From Burkholderia ambifaria AMMD (lineage in GTDB: Bacteria; Pseudomonadota; Gammaproteobacteria; Burkholderiales; Burkholderiaceae): a stretch of 64,000 nucleotides of DNA. The DNA is taken from the NCBI RefSeq assembly GCF_000203915.1, contig NC_008391.1, positions 806,001 to 870,000 of the forward strand. The letters run 5' to 3'. Of this stretch, positions 8,324-15,670 are shown in pieces (positions within the stretch are counted from its first letter, which is position 1; every line of letters begins with the position of its first letter). The translations under genes were made by a program, and so were the position numbers. The notes under the pieces were generated by a model that was not told the origin of the DNA, searched no databases, and saw nothing but the letters and a program-made list of their open reading frames with translations.

Positions 8324-9444
8324 TTTTCGAACCACTCCGGCCGGTCGCCCGACACGATGCGGCTCCACAGCGACTCGCGCCGCGCGATGTCCTCGACCGG
8401 CTGGAGCCACACGAGGTGCTGATGGCCGGTCTGGAGACCGGATGGCGGCGCGAGCGTATTCGCAAGCCCCTGGCGCTCGGTCAGCAGCGCGCCGATCGCG
8501 GGCTCGAGCATGTAATTGATCCACGCGAACGCGAGCTCGCGATGCTCCGCGCCACGCGTGACGCCCCAGCAGTCGAGCCACGCGAGCGCGCCTTCGTCCG
8601 GAATCACGTAGCCCACATCCGCACCGGCGCGACGCAGTTGCTCGACCTGCTGCGTGCCGTAGTTGCCGAACATCAGCGCCGCGCGATGCCGGATGAACAG
8701 CGCGGTCGCTTCTTCGGGAAGCGTGTAATACGTGAGCAGGTTGCGTCGCAGATCGATCAGCTTGTGCGCGACGGCGAGCGTTTGCGAGGGTGACAGGTGA
8801 AACGGATCGGCATAGCCGAGCGCGAGCGCGGTGAACGAAAAATTATGCTGCGCGCTGTTGAAGTCGAGCACCTTGCCGCGGTAGCGCGGGTTCCAGAGCG
8901 CGAGCATCGAGCGCGGCGGGGCCGGCACCTGCTTGCGATCGTAGATCAGCCCCATCGACGAATACGTGAACGGAATCGCGTAGGTCGAGCCGTTGCGCAC
9001 GAGGCCGCCGATCGTCGCGAGCTGCTGGAAATTCGGCAGTTGCCGCCGGCGGTTCGGGATCTGCGACAGGTCGATCGGCGTCAGCAGGTCGTCGTGCGCG
9101 TAGCGCTGGATCTCGGCCGTGTTGGCCGCGAGCACGTCGTACGGCGGTGGCGATGCGCTGTGCATCCGCGTCCACAACGCTTCGTCGGAATCGACGAACG
9201 TCACTTCGACGCGTACATGAAAGTGCGTCTCAAATGCATTGACGACATCGCTGTCCGCATAGCCGGGCCACGCGAGCACACGCAGCACGTTGTCGCCGAC
9301 GACTTCGGGAGAAGCGGCACACGCAGGCAGGGCCGGCAGGCCCAGTGAGAAGACGACAAGCAACCGGCACACGGCACGGCGCGCACGCCGAGGCGCGCCG
9401 ATTCCCCTGACCAATCGGTCCCCGTCCGAATTCCCCGTATGCAT
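8320..9444 (-). CDS. Periplasmic PotD-like binding protein, orphan, paired with a GGDEF gene
   Basis: A 374-residue extracellular solute-binding protein of the spermidine/putrescine type. A signal peptide (about residues 21-44, ending LPACAAS) precedes NVLRVLAWPGYADSDVVNAFE. Other PotD-like stretches are YDVLAANTAEIQRYAHDDLL, YSSMGLIYDRKQV, PEEATALFIRHRAALMFGNY and INYMLEPAIGALLTERQG. No ABC permease or ATPase gene is nearby. Instead the stop codon overlaps the start of a membrane diguanylate cyclase gene. The start at 9444 follows AGGAAAG. By analogy with NspS it may sense a polyamine-like ligand for the cyclase rather than transport it. Confidence 0.85.
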   Translation of the reverse strand: MHTGNSDGDRLVRGIGAPRRARRAVCRLLVVFSLGLPALPACAASPEVVGDNVLRVLAWPGYADSDVVNAFETHFHVRVEVTFVDSDEALWTRMHSASPPPYDVLAANTAEIQRYAHDDLLTPIDLSQIPNRRRQLPNFQQLATIGGLVRNGSTYAIPFTYSSMGLIYDRKQVPAPPRSMLALWNPRYRGKVLDFNSAQHNFSFTALALGYADPFHLSPSQTLAVAHKLIDLRRNLLTYYTLPEEATALFIRHRAALMFGNYGTQQVEQLRRAGADVGYVIPDEGALAWLDCWGVTRGAEHRELAFAWINYMLEPAIGALLTERQGLANTLAPPSGLQTGHQHLVWLQPVEDIARRESLWSRIVSGDRPEWFEK

Positions 9445-9820
9445 TCGACTTTCCTTTTTTCGAGTCGATGCGCGATCGTGCAACAAGACCATAAAAAATA
9501 TAGCCGCGCAATTGGAACAAGCCGCACGCATGCCGTATCCGCGCAGCCGAAACGGCATACGTGCGTGCGTTCGATCGCGTGTCGTCGCACGCAAACGATC
9601 CCGTATCGGCGAATGAAGAATGATCAGGAGAAAGTCGTTACACGATGTCGGGCGGTTGCAGTTGCAACGAGGGCGGCATACGGCATGTAGGCGCACGCAT
9701 TCGGTGCAGTCGATGCGGGTGTCCTCGCGCGAGTATGTTGATCGCATCGCCCACGTCGTCGCGATCATCGGCACGCACGCACCCGACACAACCGAACGCA
9801 GCCTGACTTGACGAAGCACA

Positions 9821-9854
9821 GGAAGCGCGACCGCCAGCCGCCGTCGCGCTTTCC
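9821..9854 (+). terminator. Terminator-like hairpin before the MocR gene
   Basis: GGAAGCGCGAC (9821-9831) pairs with GTCGCGCTTTCC (9843-9854, one bulged T) and is followed by TTTTC. It reads as an intrinsic terminator on the plus strand, but I see no convincing gene upstream of it. The 503-base gap (9445-9947) is relatively AT-rich on its left half, where the binding-protein promoter should lie, and holds no recognisable gene. The hairpin could end a small RNA or form part of the 5' leader of the regulator gene. Confidence 0.45.
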
Positions 9855-9947
9855 TTTTCGGGCCGCCCGTCGGACAATGAGCGCGCCCGCCGGCGCGGCG
9901 CCGCACCGGCTCCCGCGCATGGCGGCCACGTGCTCCCGTCCGCACCG

Positions 9948-11381
9948 ATGAAACGCTACGAAACCCTCGCCCACACGATCGCCGACGAAATCCGCAACGG
10001 TAACCTCGCGGTCGGCACGCGCCTGCCGTCGCTGCGGCAGATCATCGCGCAACATGGCGTGAGCCAGTCGACGGTGTTTCGCGCGTACTACCTGCTCGAA
10101 CAGTGGGGGTTGATCCGCGCGCGCGAGCGCTCCGGTTATTACGTCGCGCCGGGCGCGAGCCCCGCGGCGAACGCGCCCGCGAAACGCCGCGCGAGCCGCG
10201 CCGGCGCGACGCGCAAGGTCGACATCAGCGATCTCGTGTTCTCCGTGCTCGACGCCGCGACGCAGCCCGGCATCGTGCCGCTCGGCTCCGCATTCCCGTC
10301 GCCGCAACTGTTTCCGCTGCAGCGCCTCGCGAAGTCGCTCGCGCAGGCGACGCGGCTCGTCAGCCCGTGGAGCACGGTCGTCGACCTGCCGCCCGGCAAC
10401 GAGGCGCTGCGCCAGCAGATCGCGCGACGCTATCTGGCGACCGGCATCGCGCAGCCCGTCGACGAGATCGTCGTCACGAACGGCGCGCTGGAAGCGCTGA
10501 ACCTGTGCCTGATGGCTGTCACGCGGCCGGGCGATATCGTCGCGGTCGAGTCCCCCGGCTTCTATGCGGCGCTGCAGGCGATCGAGCGGCTCGACCTGCG
10601 TGCGGTCGAGATTCCCGTCGATCCTCGCACGGGCCTCGATCTCGACGCGCTCGAGAACGCGCTGGAGCGACACGACATCCGCGCGTGCTGGTTCATGACC
10701 AATTTCCAGAATCCGACCGGCGTCACGCTGTCGGCCGACAAGAAACGCGCGCTCGTGGAGATGCTGGCCGCGCGCGAGGTGCCGCTGATCGAGGACGACG
10801 TGTACGGCGAGCTGCATTTTGGCGCCGACTACCCGCTACCCGCGCGCGCCTACGACCGCAACGGCCTCGTGATGCATTGCAGTTCGTTCTCGAAGACGCT
10901 CGCGCCCGGCTACCGGATCGGCTGGGCCGCGGCCGGCCGTTTCGCGGAAAAGGTGCAGCGGCTCAAGCTGATGACCACGCTGTCGGCGAGCATTCCCGCG
11001 CAGGCCGGCATCGCGAACTACCTGGAGCATGGCGGCTACGATCGTCACCTGCGCAAGCTGCGCGGTGCGCTGCAGACGCAGCTCGCCCGCATGGACGACG
11101 CACTGCGGCGCTGGCTGCCGCCCGGCGTGGAATGGGTGCGGCCGGACGGCGGATATTTTCTGTGGCTGTCGTTTCCCGAGGCGATCGACGCGATGGAACT
11201 GCATCGCCAGGCGATCGCGCGCGGCATCAGCTTCGCACCCGGGCCGCTGTTCTCGGCCGCGCACGGCTTCGAGCGCTGCGTGCGCGTGAACTTCGGCCAT
11301 CCGTGGAGCCGCGACATCGAACGCGCGATCCGCGTGCTCGGCGAGCTTGTCGCCGAACCGGCGGTACGCAAGGCCGGGTAA
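9948..11381 (+). CDS. MocR-type regulator (GntR winged helix fused to aminotransferase fold)
   Basis: A 477-residue two-domain protein. An N-terminal GntR winged helix (about residues 1-70: ADEIRNGNLAVGTRLPSLRQ, GVSQSTVFRAYYLLEQWGLI) is joined by a linker to a fold-type I PLP aminotransferase domain. The Schiff-base lysine lies in HCSSFSKTLAPGYRIGW, and FQNPTGVTLSADKKRAL and EDDVYGELHFG are also present. Such proteins are PLP-dependent regulators, usually of a neighbouring gene. The nearest downstream gene is the 133-residue cysteine protein. The true target and effector are unknown. Confidence 0.9.
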   Translation: MKRYETLAHTIADEIRNGNLAVGTRLPSLRQIIAQHGVSQSTVFRAYYLLEQWGLIRARERSGYYVAPGASPAANAPAKRRASRAGATRKVDISDLVFSVLDAATQPGIVPLGSAFPSPQLFPLQRLAKSLAQATRLVSPWSTVVDLPPGNEALRQQIARRYLATGIAQPVDEIVVTNGALEALNLCLMAVTRPGDIVAVESPGFYAALQAIERLDLRAVEIPVDPRTGLDLDALENALERHDIRACWFMTNFQNPTGVTLSADKKRALVEMLAAREVPLIEDDVYGELHFGADYPLPARAYDRNGLVMHCSSFSKTLAPGYRIGWAAAGRFAEKVQRLKLMTTLSASIPAQAGIANYLEHGGYDRHLRKLRGALQTQLARMDDALRRWLPPGVEWVRPDGGYFLWLSFPEAIDAMELHRQAIARGISFAPGPLFSAAHGFERCVRVNFGHPWSRDIERAIRVLGELVAEPAVRKAG

Positions 11382-11477
11382 GCCCCACGCAAGCCGCACG
11401 CGCACCGCCGCCGTGCAGCCGTCGCGCAACCGGGTTACATTGCGATCCCCTTCGCTCCTTCACACGAGTCCCATCTG

Positions 11478-11879
11478 ATGAGCGCATTGCCCTACCTCGA
11501 TCCCGCCGCGCTGCTGAAGCTCGCGGCCGAAGCCACCGGCGTCACGCAGCCGTGCACCTGCACGAAGACGTCGCTGGCGGGCTGGACGAGCCTGCCGCTG
11601 TCGCTGCCGGACGCACAGCTCGCCGAAGTGGCGACGCTCGCGCCGCCCGACGACCCCGAGCCGACCTACGACGAATACCATCCGGCCGGCACGCGCTACG
11701 CGTCCGACGACGCGCCGATCGCGCCGCGCCACTTCCCGTACAACCGCTGCGACGTCAGCCGCTGCGTGACGTGCGGCCGGCTGTATCTGCGCTATCAGGA
11801 AGGCGGCGGCTACTTCATCGACCAGCGCATCCGCGCACTCGATCCGGCGTTGATCGTCGACGCACCCGCGCAAGCCTGA
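11478..11879 (+). CDS. Conserved-looking hypothetical protein with cysteine pairs, 133 aa
   Basis: No family is recognised. The protein has no signal peptide or membrane segment. It carries C-x-C near residue 27 (QPCTCTK) and a second cluster, CDVSRCVTCGRLYLRYQEGGGY, near residue 93, which looks like a metal-binding knuckle. Codon usage is normal for the window and the start is ATG. It follows the MocR gene by 96 bases on the same strand and ends in a strong hairpin. It may be that regulator's target, but nothing in the sequence proves this. Confidence 0.7.
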   Translation: MSALPYLDPAALLKLAAEATGVTQPCTCTKTSLAGWTSLPLSLPDAQLAEVATLAPPDDPEPTYDEYHPAGTRYASDDAPIAPRHFPYNRCDVSRCVTCGRLYLRYQEGGGYFIDQRIRALDPALIVDAPAQA

Positions 11880-11886
11880 ATCTCAC

Positions 11887-11911
11887 CCGGGCATGCGCCG
11901 CGCATGCCCGG
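11887..11911 (+). terminator. Strong hairpin after the 133-aa gene
   Basis: An 11-bp perfect stem (CCGGGCATGCG with CGCATGCCCGG, three-base loop) starts 7 bases after the stop codon. There is no long T-run. It probably separates this transcript from the siroheme reductase gene. Confidence 0.6.
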
Positions 11912-12073
11912 CCTTCGCCGGCGCGCCACGATCTGCTGCGCCCTTTTCGTCCCGATCTGCTGCTTGTCCCGCCGCCTAGCGTTCCCTACGCTGTCTCCGG
12001 TTGCCCGACACCCGTCGCAACGTCCCCTCCCGAGCGGCGCCCCTGCGTCGTCGCTCATCTCGCGTATCACGTC

Positions 12074-13858
12074 ATGTACCGATATACCGATTTCGACCGG
12101 GCGCTCGTGCACAGCCGCGCCGCCCAGTTCCGCGACCAGCTCGAGCGCTGGCAGCACGGCACGCTGAGCGAGGACGCGTTCCGGCCGTTGCGCCTGCAGA
12201 ACGGCTGGTACGTGCAGCGCCATGCGCCGATGCTGCGCGTCGCCGTGCCGTACGGCGAACTGTCGAGCGCGCAGCTTCGCGTGCTCGCGCGGATCGCACG
12301 CGACTACGACGTGCCCGACGACGCCACCTATCGCGCCGCCTGCGACGCGCAGGCGTTGCTCGGCACGCTGCGCCTGCCGACCGGCAATGCGCACTTCACG
12401 ACCCGCACCAACGTGCAGTTCAACTGGATTCCGCTCGCGAAGGCGGCCGACGTGATGGACCTGCTCGCGACCGTCGACATGCACGGGATCCAGACGAGCG
12501 GCAATTGCATCCGCAACATTTCCTGCGACGAACGCGCGGGCGTCGCGCCGGACGAGATCGCCGATCCGCGTCCGTTCGCCGAGGCGATGCGCCAGTGGAC
12601 GACGCTGCATCCGGAATTCGCGTTCCTGCCGCGCAAGTTCAAGATCGCGATCACCGGCGCGGCCGAGGATCGTGCGGCGACTGACTGGCACGACGTCGGG
12701 CTGAAGCTCGTGCGCAACGACGCCGGCGAACTCGGCTTTCGCGTGAGCGTCGGCGGCGGCATGGGCCGCACGCCGCTGATCGCGACGCTGCTGCGCGCGT
12801 TCCTGCCGTGGCAGCACGTGATGAACTACATCGAGGCGATCGTCCGCGTGTACAACCGCTACGGGCGGCGCGACAACAAGTACAAGGCGCGCATCAAGAT
12901 CCTCGTGAAGAGCGAGGGGCAGCGCTATATCGACGACGTCGAGGAAGAGTTCCGCCAGATCGTCGAGCACGACGGCGGCCCGCACACGATCCCGCAGGCC
13001 GAGTTCGACCGCATCGCGGCATCGTTCGTCCCGCCACGGCTGACGTCGCGCACGCTCGACCTCGACGCCGCCGAAGCGCGCATGACCGCGCACGCCAATC
13101 GCCATCCGGCGTTCGCGCGCTGGCTCGCGCGCAATGTCGCCGCGCACCGCGACCGCGCGCTGCGCATCGTCACGCTGTCGTTCAAGCGCCGCCTGCAGGC
13201 GCCCGGCGACGCGTCACCCGAGCAGCTCGACGCGCTCGCGGAGCTCGCCGATCGCTTCTCGGCCGGCGAGGCGCGCGTCACGCACGCGCAGAACATGGTG
13301 CTGCCGTGGGTGCACGTCGACGATCTGTTCCTGCTGTGGGAACACGCACGTGCGATCGGCCTGGCCAGCGCGAACGTCGGACTCCTGACCGACATGATCG
13401 CGTGCCCGGGCGGCGATTTCTGCGCGCTCGCGAACGCGCGCTCGATCCCGATCGCCGACGCGATCGCCGAACGGTTCCGGGATCTCGACATGCTGCACGA
13501 CGTCGGCGACATCGACCTGCACATCAGCGGCTGCATCAACTCGTGCGGCCACCATCACAGCGGACACATCGGCATCCTCGGCGTCGACAAGGACGGCGCG
13601 GAGTGGTACCAGGTGACGCTCGGCGGCTCGGATGGTTCGAGCGCGAGCGGCCCCGCCCGGCCGGGCAAGGTGATCGGACCGTCGTTCTCTGCGGACGAGA
13701 TCGTCGATGTCGTGGATGCGCTCGTCAACGTGTATCTCGACGCGCGGCTCGACGCCGACGGGCGCTGCGAGCGCTTCATCGACACGGTGCGCCGCATCGG
13801 CGCCGAACCCTTCAAGGCCGCGGCGAACGACGCACGTCACCACGCGGAGCACGCATGA
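12074..13858 (+). CDS. Nitrite/sulfite reductase, siroheme [4Fe-4S] hemoprotein
   Basis: A 594-residue protein of the CysI/NirA family. It shows the duplicated ferredoxin-like and siroheme-binding layout (TTRTNVQFNWIPL, TSGNCIRNISCDERAG). The cluster-siroheme motif is intact near the C-terminus: CPGGDFC (C-x5-C) and CINSC (C-x3-C). It should carry out a six-electron reduction of sulfite to sulfide or nitrite to ammonium. The downstream overlapping DUF934 gene is the usual companion of CysI in beta-proteobacteria, which favours sulfite. No cysH, cysD or cysN follows, so this is probably an isolated or second copy. The start is taken at ATG 12074. Confidence 0.88.
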   Translation: MYRYTDFDRALVHSRAAQFRDQLERWQHGTLSEDAFRPLRLQNGWYVQRHAPMLRVAVPYGELSSAQLRVLARIARDYDVPDDATYRAACDAQALLGTLRLPTGNAHFTTRTNVQFNWIPLAKAADVMDLLATVDMHGIQTSGNCIRNISCDERAGVAPDEIADPRPFAEAMRQWTTLHPEFAFLPRKFKIAITGAAEDRAATDWHDVGLKLVRNDAGELGFRVSVGGGMGRTPLIATLLRAFLPWQHVMNYIEAIVRVYNRYGRRDNKYKARIKILVKSEGQRYIDDVEEEFRQIVEHDGGPHTIPQAEFDRIAASFVPPRLTSRTLDLDAAEARMTAHANRHPAFARWLARNVAAHRDRALRIVTLSFKRRLQAPGDASPEQLDALAELADRFSAGEARVTHAQNMVLPWVHVDDLFLLWEHARAIGLASANVGLLTDMIACPGGDFCALANARSIPIADAIAERFRDLDMLHDVGDIDLHISGCINSCGHHHSGHIGILGVDKDGAEWYQVTLGGSDGSSASGPARPGKVIGPSFSADEIVDVVDALVNVYLDARLDADGRCERFIDTVRRIGAEPFKAAANDARHHAEHA

Positions 13859-14316
13859 AACCGACCGACGAACCCGCCGGCACGAACCCGCGCATCCGGC
13901 TGCTGACGCCGGCCGAACACGCCGACGATGCAAACGCGGCCGGCACTGCTGCCCTGACGATCGGCAACGACGAGGAACTGCCGCCGCTCGCCGCACGGAT
14001 CGCGCAGGCCACGCGCATCGATTTGCATTTCCCGTCCTTCACCGACGGCCGCGCGTACAGCCAGGCGTACCTGCTGCGCAAGCGCTTCGGCTTCGCCGGC
14101 GACCTGCGCGCGACGGGCGACGTGCTGATCGATCAACTGCTGCTGATGGAGCGCACCGGGTTTTCGAGCGCGGTGCTGGCTGCCGATGCCGATCTCGCGG
14201 CCGCGCAGCGTCAGCTCGACCGGTTTCCCGGCTTCTATCAGCGCGACGCGAGAACGGCGACACCGCGGCAGGACGCCGCGACGCTAGCGGAAACGGAAAA
14301 GGAAACGGAAAAATGA
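13855..14316 (+). CDS. DUF934 protein, partner of the siroheme reductase
   Basis: A 153-residue protein whose ATG overlaps the reductase stop codon (ATGA). The DUF934 core is visible: LPPLAARIAQATRIDLHFPS, FTDGRAYSQAYLLRKRFGF and GDLRATGDVLIDQLLLMERTGF. The family is almost always encoded next to assimilatory sulfite reductase and is thought to help electron delivery or assembly; its biochemical role is unproven. The C-terminus is a low-complexity Glu/Thr/Lys tail (ETEKETEK). Confidence 0.88.
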   Translation: MKPTDEPAGTNPRIRLLTPAEHADDANAAGTAALTIGNDEELPPLAARIAQATRIDLHFPSFTDGRAYSQAYLLRKRFGFAGDLRATGDVLIDQLLLMERTGFSSAVLAADADLAAAQRQLDRFPGFYQRDARTATPRQDAATLAETEKETEK

Positions 14317-14319
14317 AAA

Positions 14320-14341
14320 CGGGCGGCCCGCAGGCCGCCCG
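14320..14341 (+). terminator. Terminator hairpin after DUF934
   Basis: A 9-bp perfect stem (CGGGCGGCC with GGCCGCCCG, four-base loop) begins 3 bases after the DUF934 stop codon. It terminates the reductase operon facing the convergent acvB gene. Confidence 0.65.
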
Positions 14342-14361
14342 TCCGATGAACCGCAAGCGCC

Positions 14362-14383
14362 GCGCCCGCCGCGAAGCGGGCGC
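14362..14383 (-). terminator. Hairpin after acvB
   Basis: An 8-bp perfect stem (GCGCCCGC with GCGGGCGC) lies just past the acvB stop on the minus strand. With the neighbouring hairpin at 14320-14341 it forms a back-to-back terminator pair between convergent operons. Confidence 0.55.
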
Positions 14384-14389
14384 CGGCGT

Positions 14390-15670
14390 TCAGCGCGCCG
14401 CCACCGGCTTGCCGAACGCGCCGAGGATCTTCTTCTCGAGCGCGATGTAGTCGTGGCCGAAGTGGTGGTCGCCGCCCGTCTTGATCACGTCGGCGCCGGT
14501 ATTCGCGAGCGCCGGGCACATCGTGTCCTGCTCTTCCGCGCCGTAGAAGCACTGCACGAGCGACGGCGGCACCTTCGCGATTTCCGGCGCGACCTTCATC
14601 GCCTTGTCGCTCGCCGGCATCCCGAGCCAGCCCGTCACGCGGATCTGGAAATCCGCCGCCGGCGCGAAACCGAGCAGCGACATCACCGCGACCTTGTCAC
14701 GCAGGTCGGCCGGCAGCCGGTTGTACGCGAACGGCATCACGTCCGCGCCGAACGAGTAGCCGACCAGCGCCACGCGGTTCGCATGCCAGCGCGCCATGTA
14801 CGTGCGCATCACGCGCGCGAGGTCGCGGCTCACCTGTGCGGGCGGCTTCTCGCTCCAGAAATAGCGCAGGCTGTCGATGCCGACCACCGACACGCCGTCG
14901 CGCTGCAGCGCCTCGGCGATCGTCTTGTCGAGATCGCGCCAGCCGCCGTCGCCCGAGATCACGATCGCGAGGCGGTCGCTGCCGCCCTTGGCCGGCAGCT
15001 CGACGAGCGGCAGGTCCGACACGTCGAGCTCGTCGTTGCTGCTGGTGTCGTGCAGGTGCGACGTGACGAGCGACACGAGCTTCGCGGTGTCGCCGGCCGC
15101 GGCCGTTTCGACGAAGCCCGGCATCGCGCGGCGCACGATCGTCGGATCGGGCGGGCACGGCTTGAAGCGCGCATCGAGCTTCGCCGCCGGCTGGACCGAC
15201 ACGACGCCAGCGATCGTATTCTCCGGCGCCATCGACAGGATCTGCTTCGCGATCGCGCCGCCCTGGCCCACGCCCGCGACGATCGGCGTGTAGTAACGCG
15301 CCGATTGCGCGAGGCGTTCGAGCTGGTGGCTGACTGCCTCGGCGTCGCCGTCGAGATGGTGACAGGTTTCCTGCTTCGCGGCGAGATTCGCCGCATAGCG
15401 CGCCGAATCCACGCCGACCGTCATCGCGCCCGCTTTCGCGAGCGCGTCGGCCGCCTGCTGGTCGGCGGCACCCCAGCCGCGCTCACGCGAGAACAGCACG
15501 ACGAAGCCGCGCAGCGGACCGCTCGGCTTCGTCACGGTCACGGGGCCGTAGCGGCCGCCCGACACGGTTTCCGGTTTCGCCGCCGCCGGCTGCGCCGCGA
15601 GTGCGGCGCCGGCCAGCATCATTCCCGCACAGGCGACCGCCGCCTGCGCGATACCCTTCTTCAACATCAT
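14390..15670 (-). CDS. acvB: AcvB/VirJ-family periplasmic aminoacyl-phosphatidylglycerol hydrolase
   Basis: A 426-residue secreted alpha/beta-hydrolase. The signal peptide (AVACAGMMLAGAALAAQP) is followed by an N-terminal VirJ-like domain (GFVVLFSRERGWGAADQQAA, IVAGVGQGGAIA). A second hydrolase domain follows, with ISGDGGWRDLDKTIA, the nucleophile elbow GYSFGADVMPFAYNRL and the C-terminal His in KTGGDHHFGHDY. In rhizobia and Agrobacterium the homologous AcvB removes lysine from lysyl-phosphatidylglycerol made by its MprF/LpiA partner. Here the ATG overlaps the mprF stop by 4 bases, the same pairing, so I infer the same role. Start codons ATG 15670 and 15667 are adjacent; the first gives the ATGA overlap. 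Confidence 0.88.
   Translation of the reverse strand: MMLKKGIAQAAVACAGMMLAGAALAAQPAAAKPETVSGGRYGPVTVTKPSGPLRGFVVLFSRERGWGAADQQAADALAKAGAMTVGVDSARYAANLAAKQETCHHLDGDAEAVSHQLERLAQSARYYTPIVAGVGQGGAIAKQILSMAPENTIAGVVSVQPAAKLDARFKPCPPDPTIVRRAMPGFVETAAAGDTAKLVSLVTSHLHDTSSNDELDVSDLPLVELPAKGGSDRLAIVISGDGGWRDLDKTIAEALQRDGVSVVGIDSLRYFWSEKPPAQVSRDLARVMRTYMARWHANRVALVGYSFGADVMPFAYNRLPADLRDKVAVMSLLGFAPAADFQIRVTGWLGMPASDKAMKVAPEIAKVPPSLVQCFYGAEEQDTMCPALANTGADVIKTGGDHHFGHDYIALEKKILGAFGKPVAAR

Noticed and set aside
6098..8422. Very long plus-strand open frame opposite the GGDEF gene
   Set aside because: Arg/His-rich composition without domain features; it mirrors the codon pattern of the true minus-strand gene, as is usual at 68% GC.
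9438..9690. Small plus-strand frames upstream of the MocR gene
   Set aside because: No ribosome sites, biased composition, and overlap with the binding-protein promoter and signal-peptide region.
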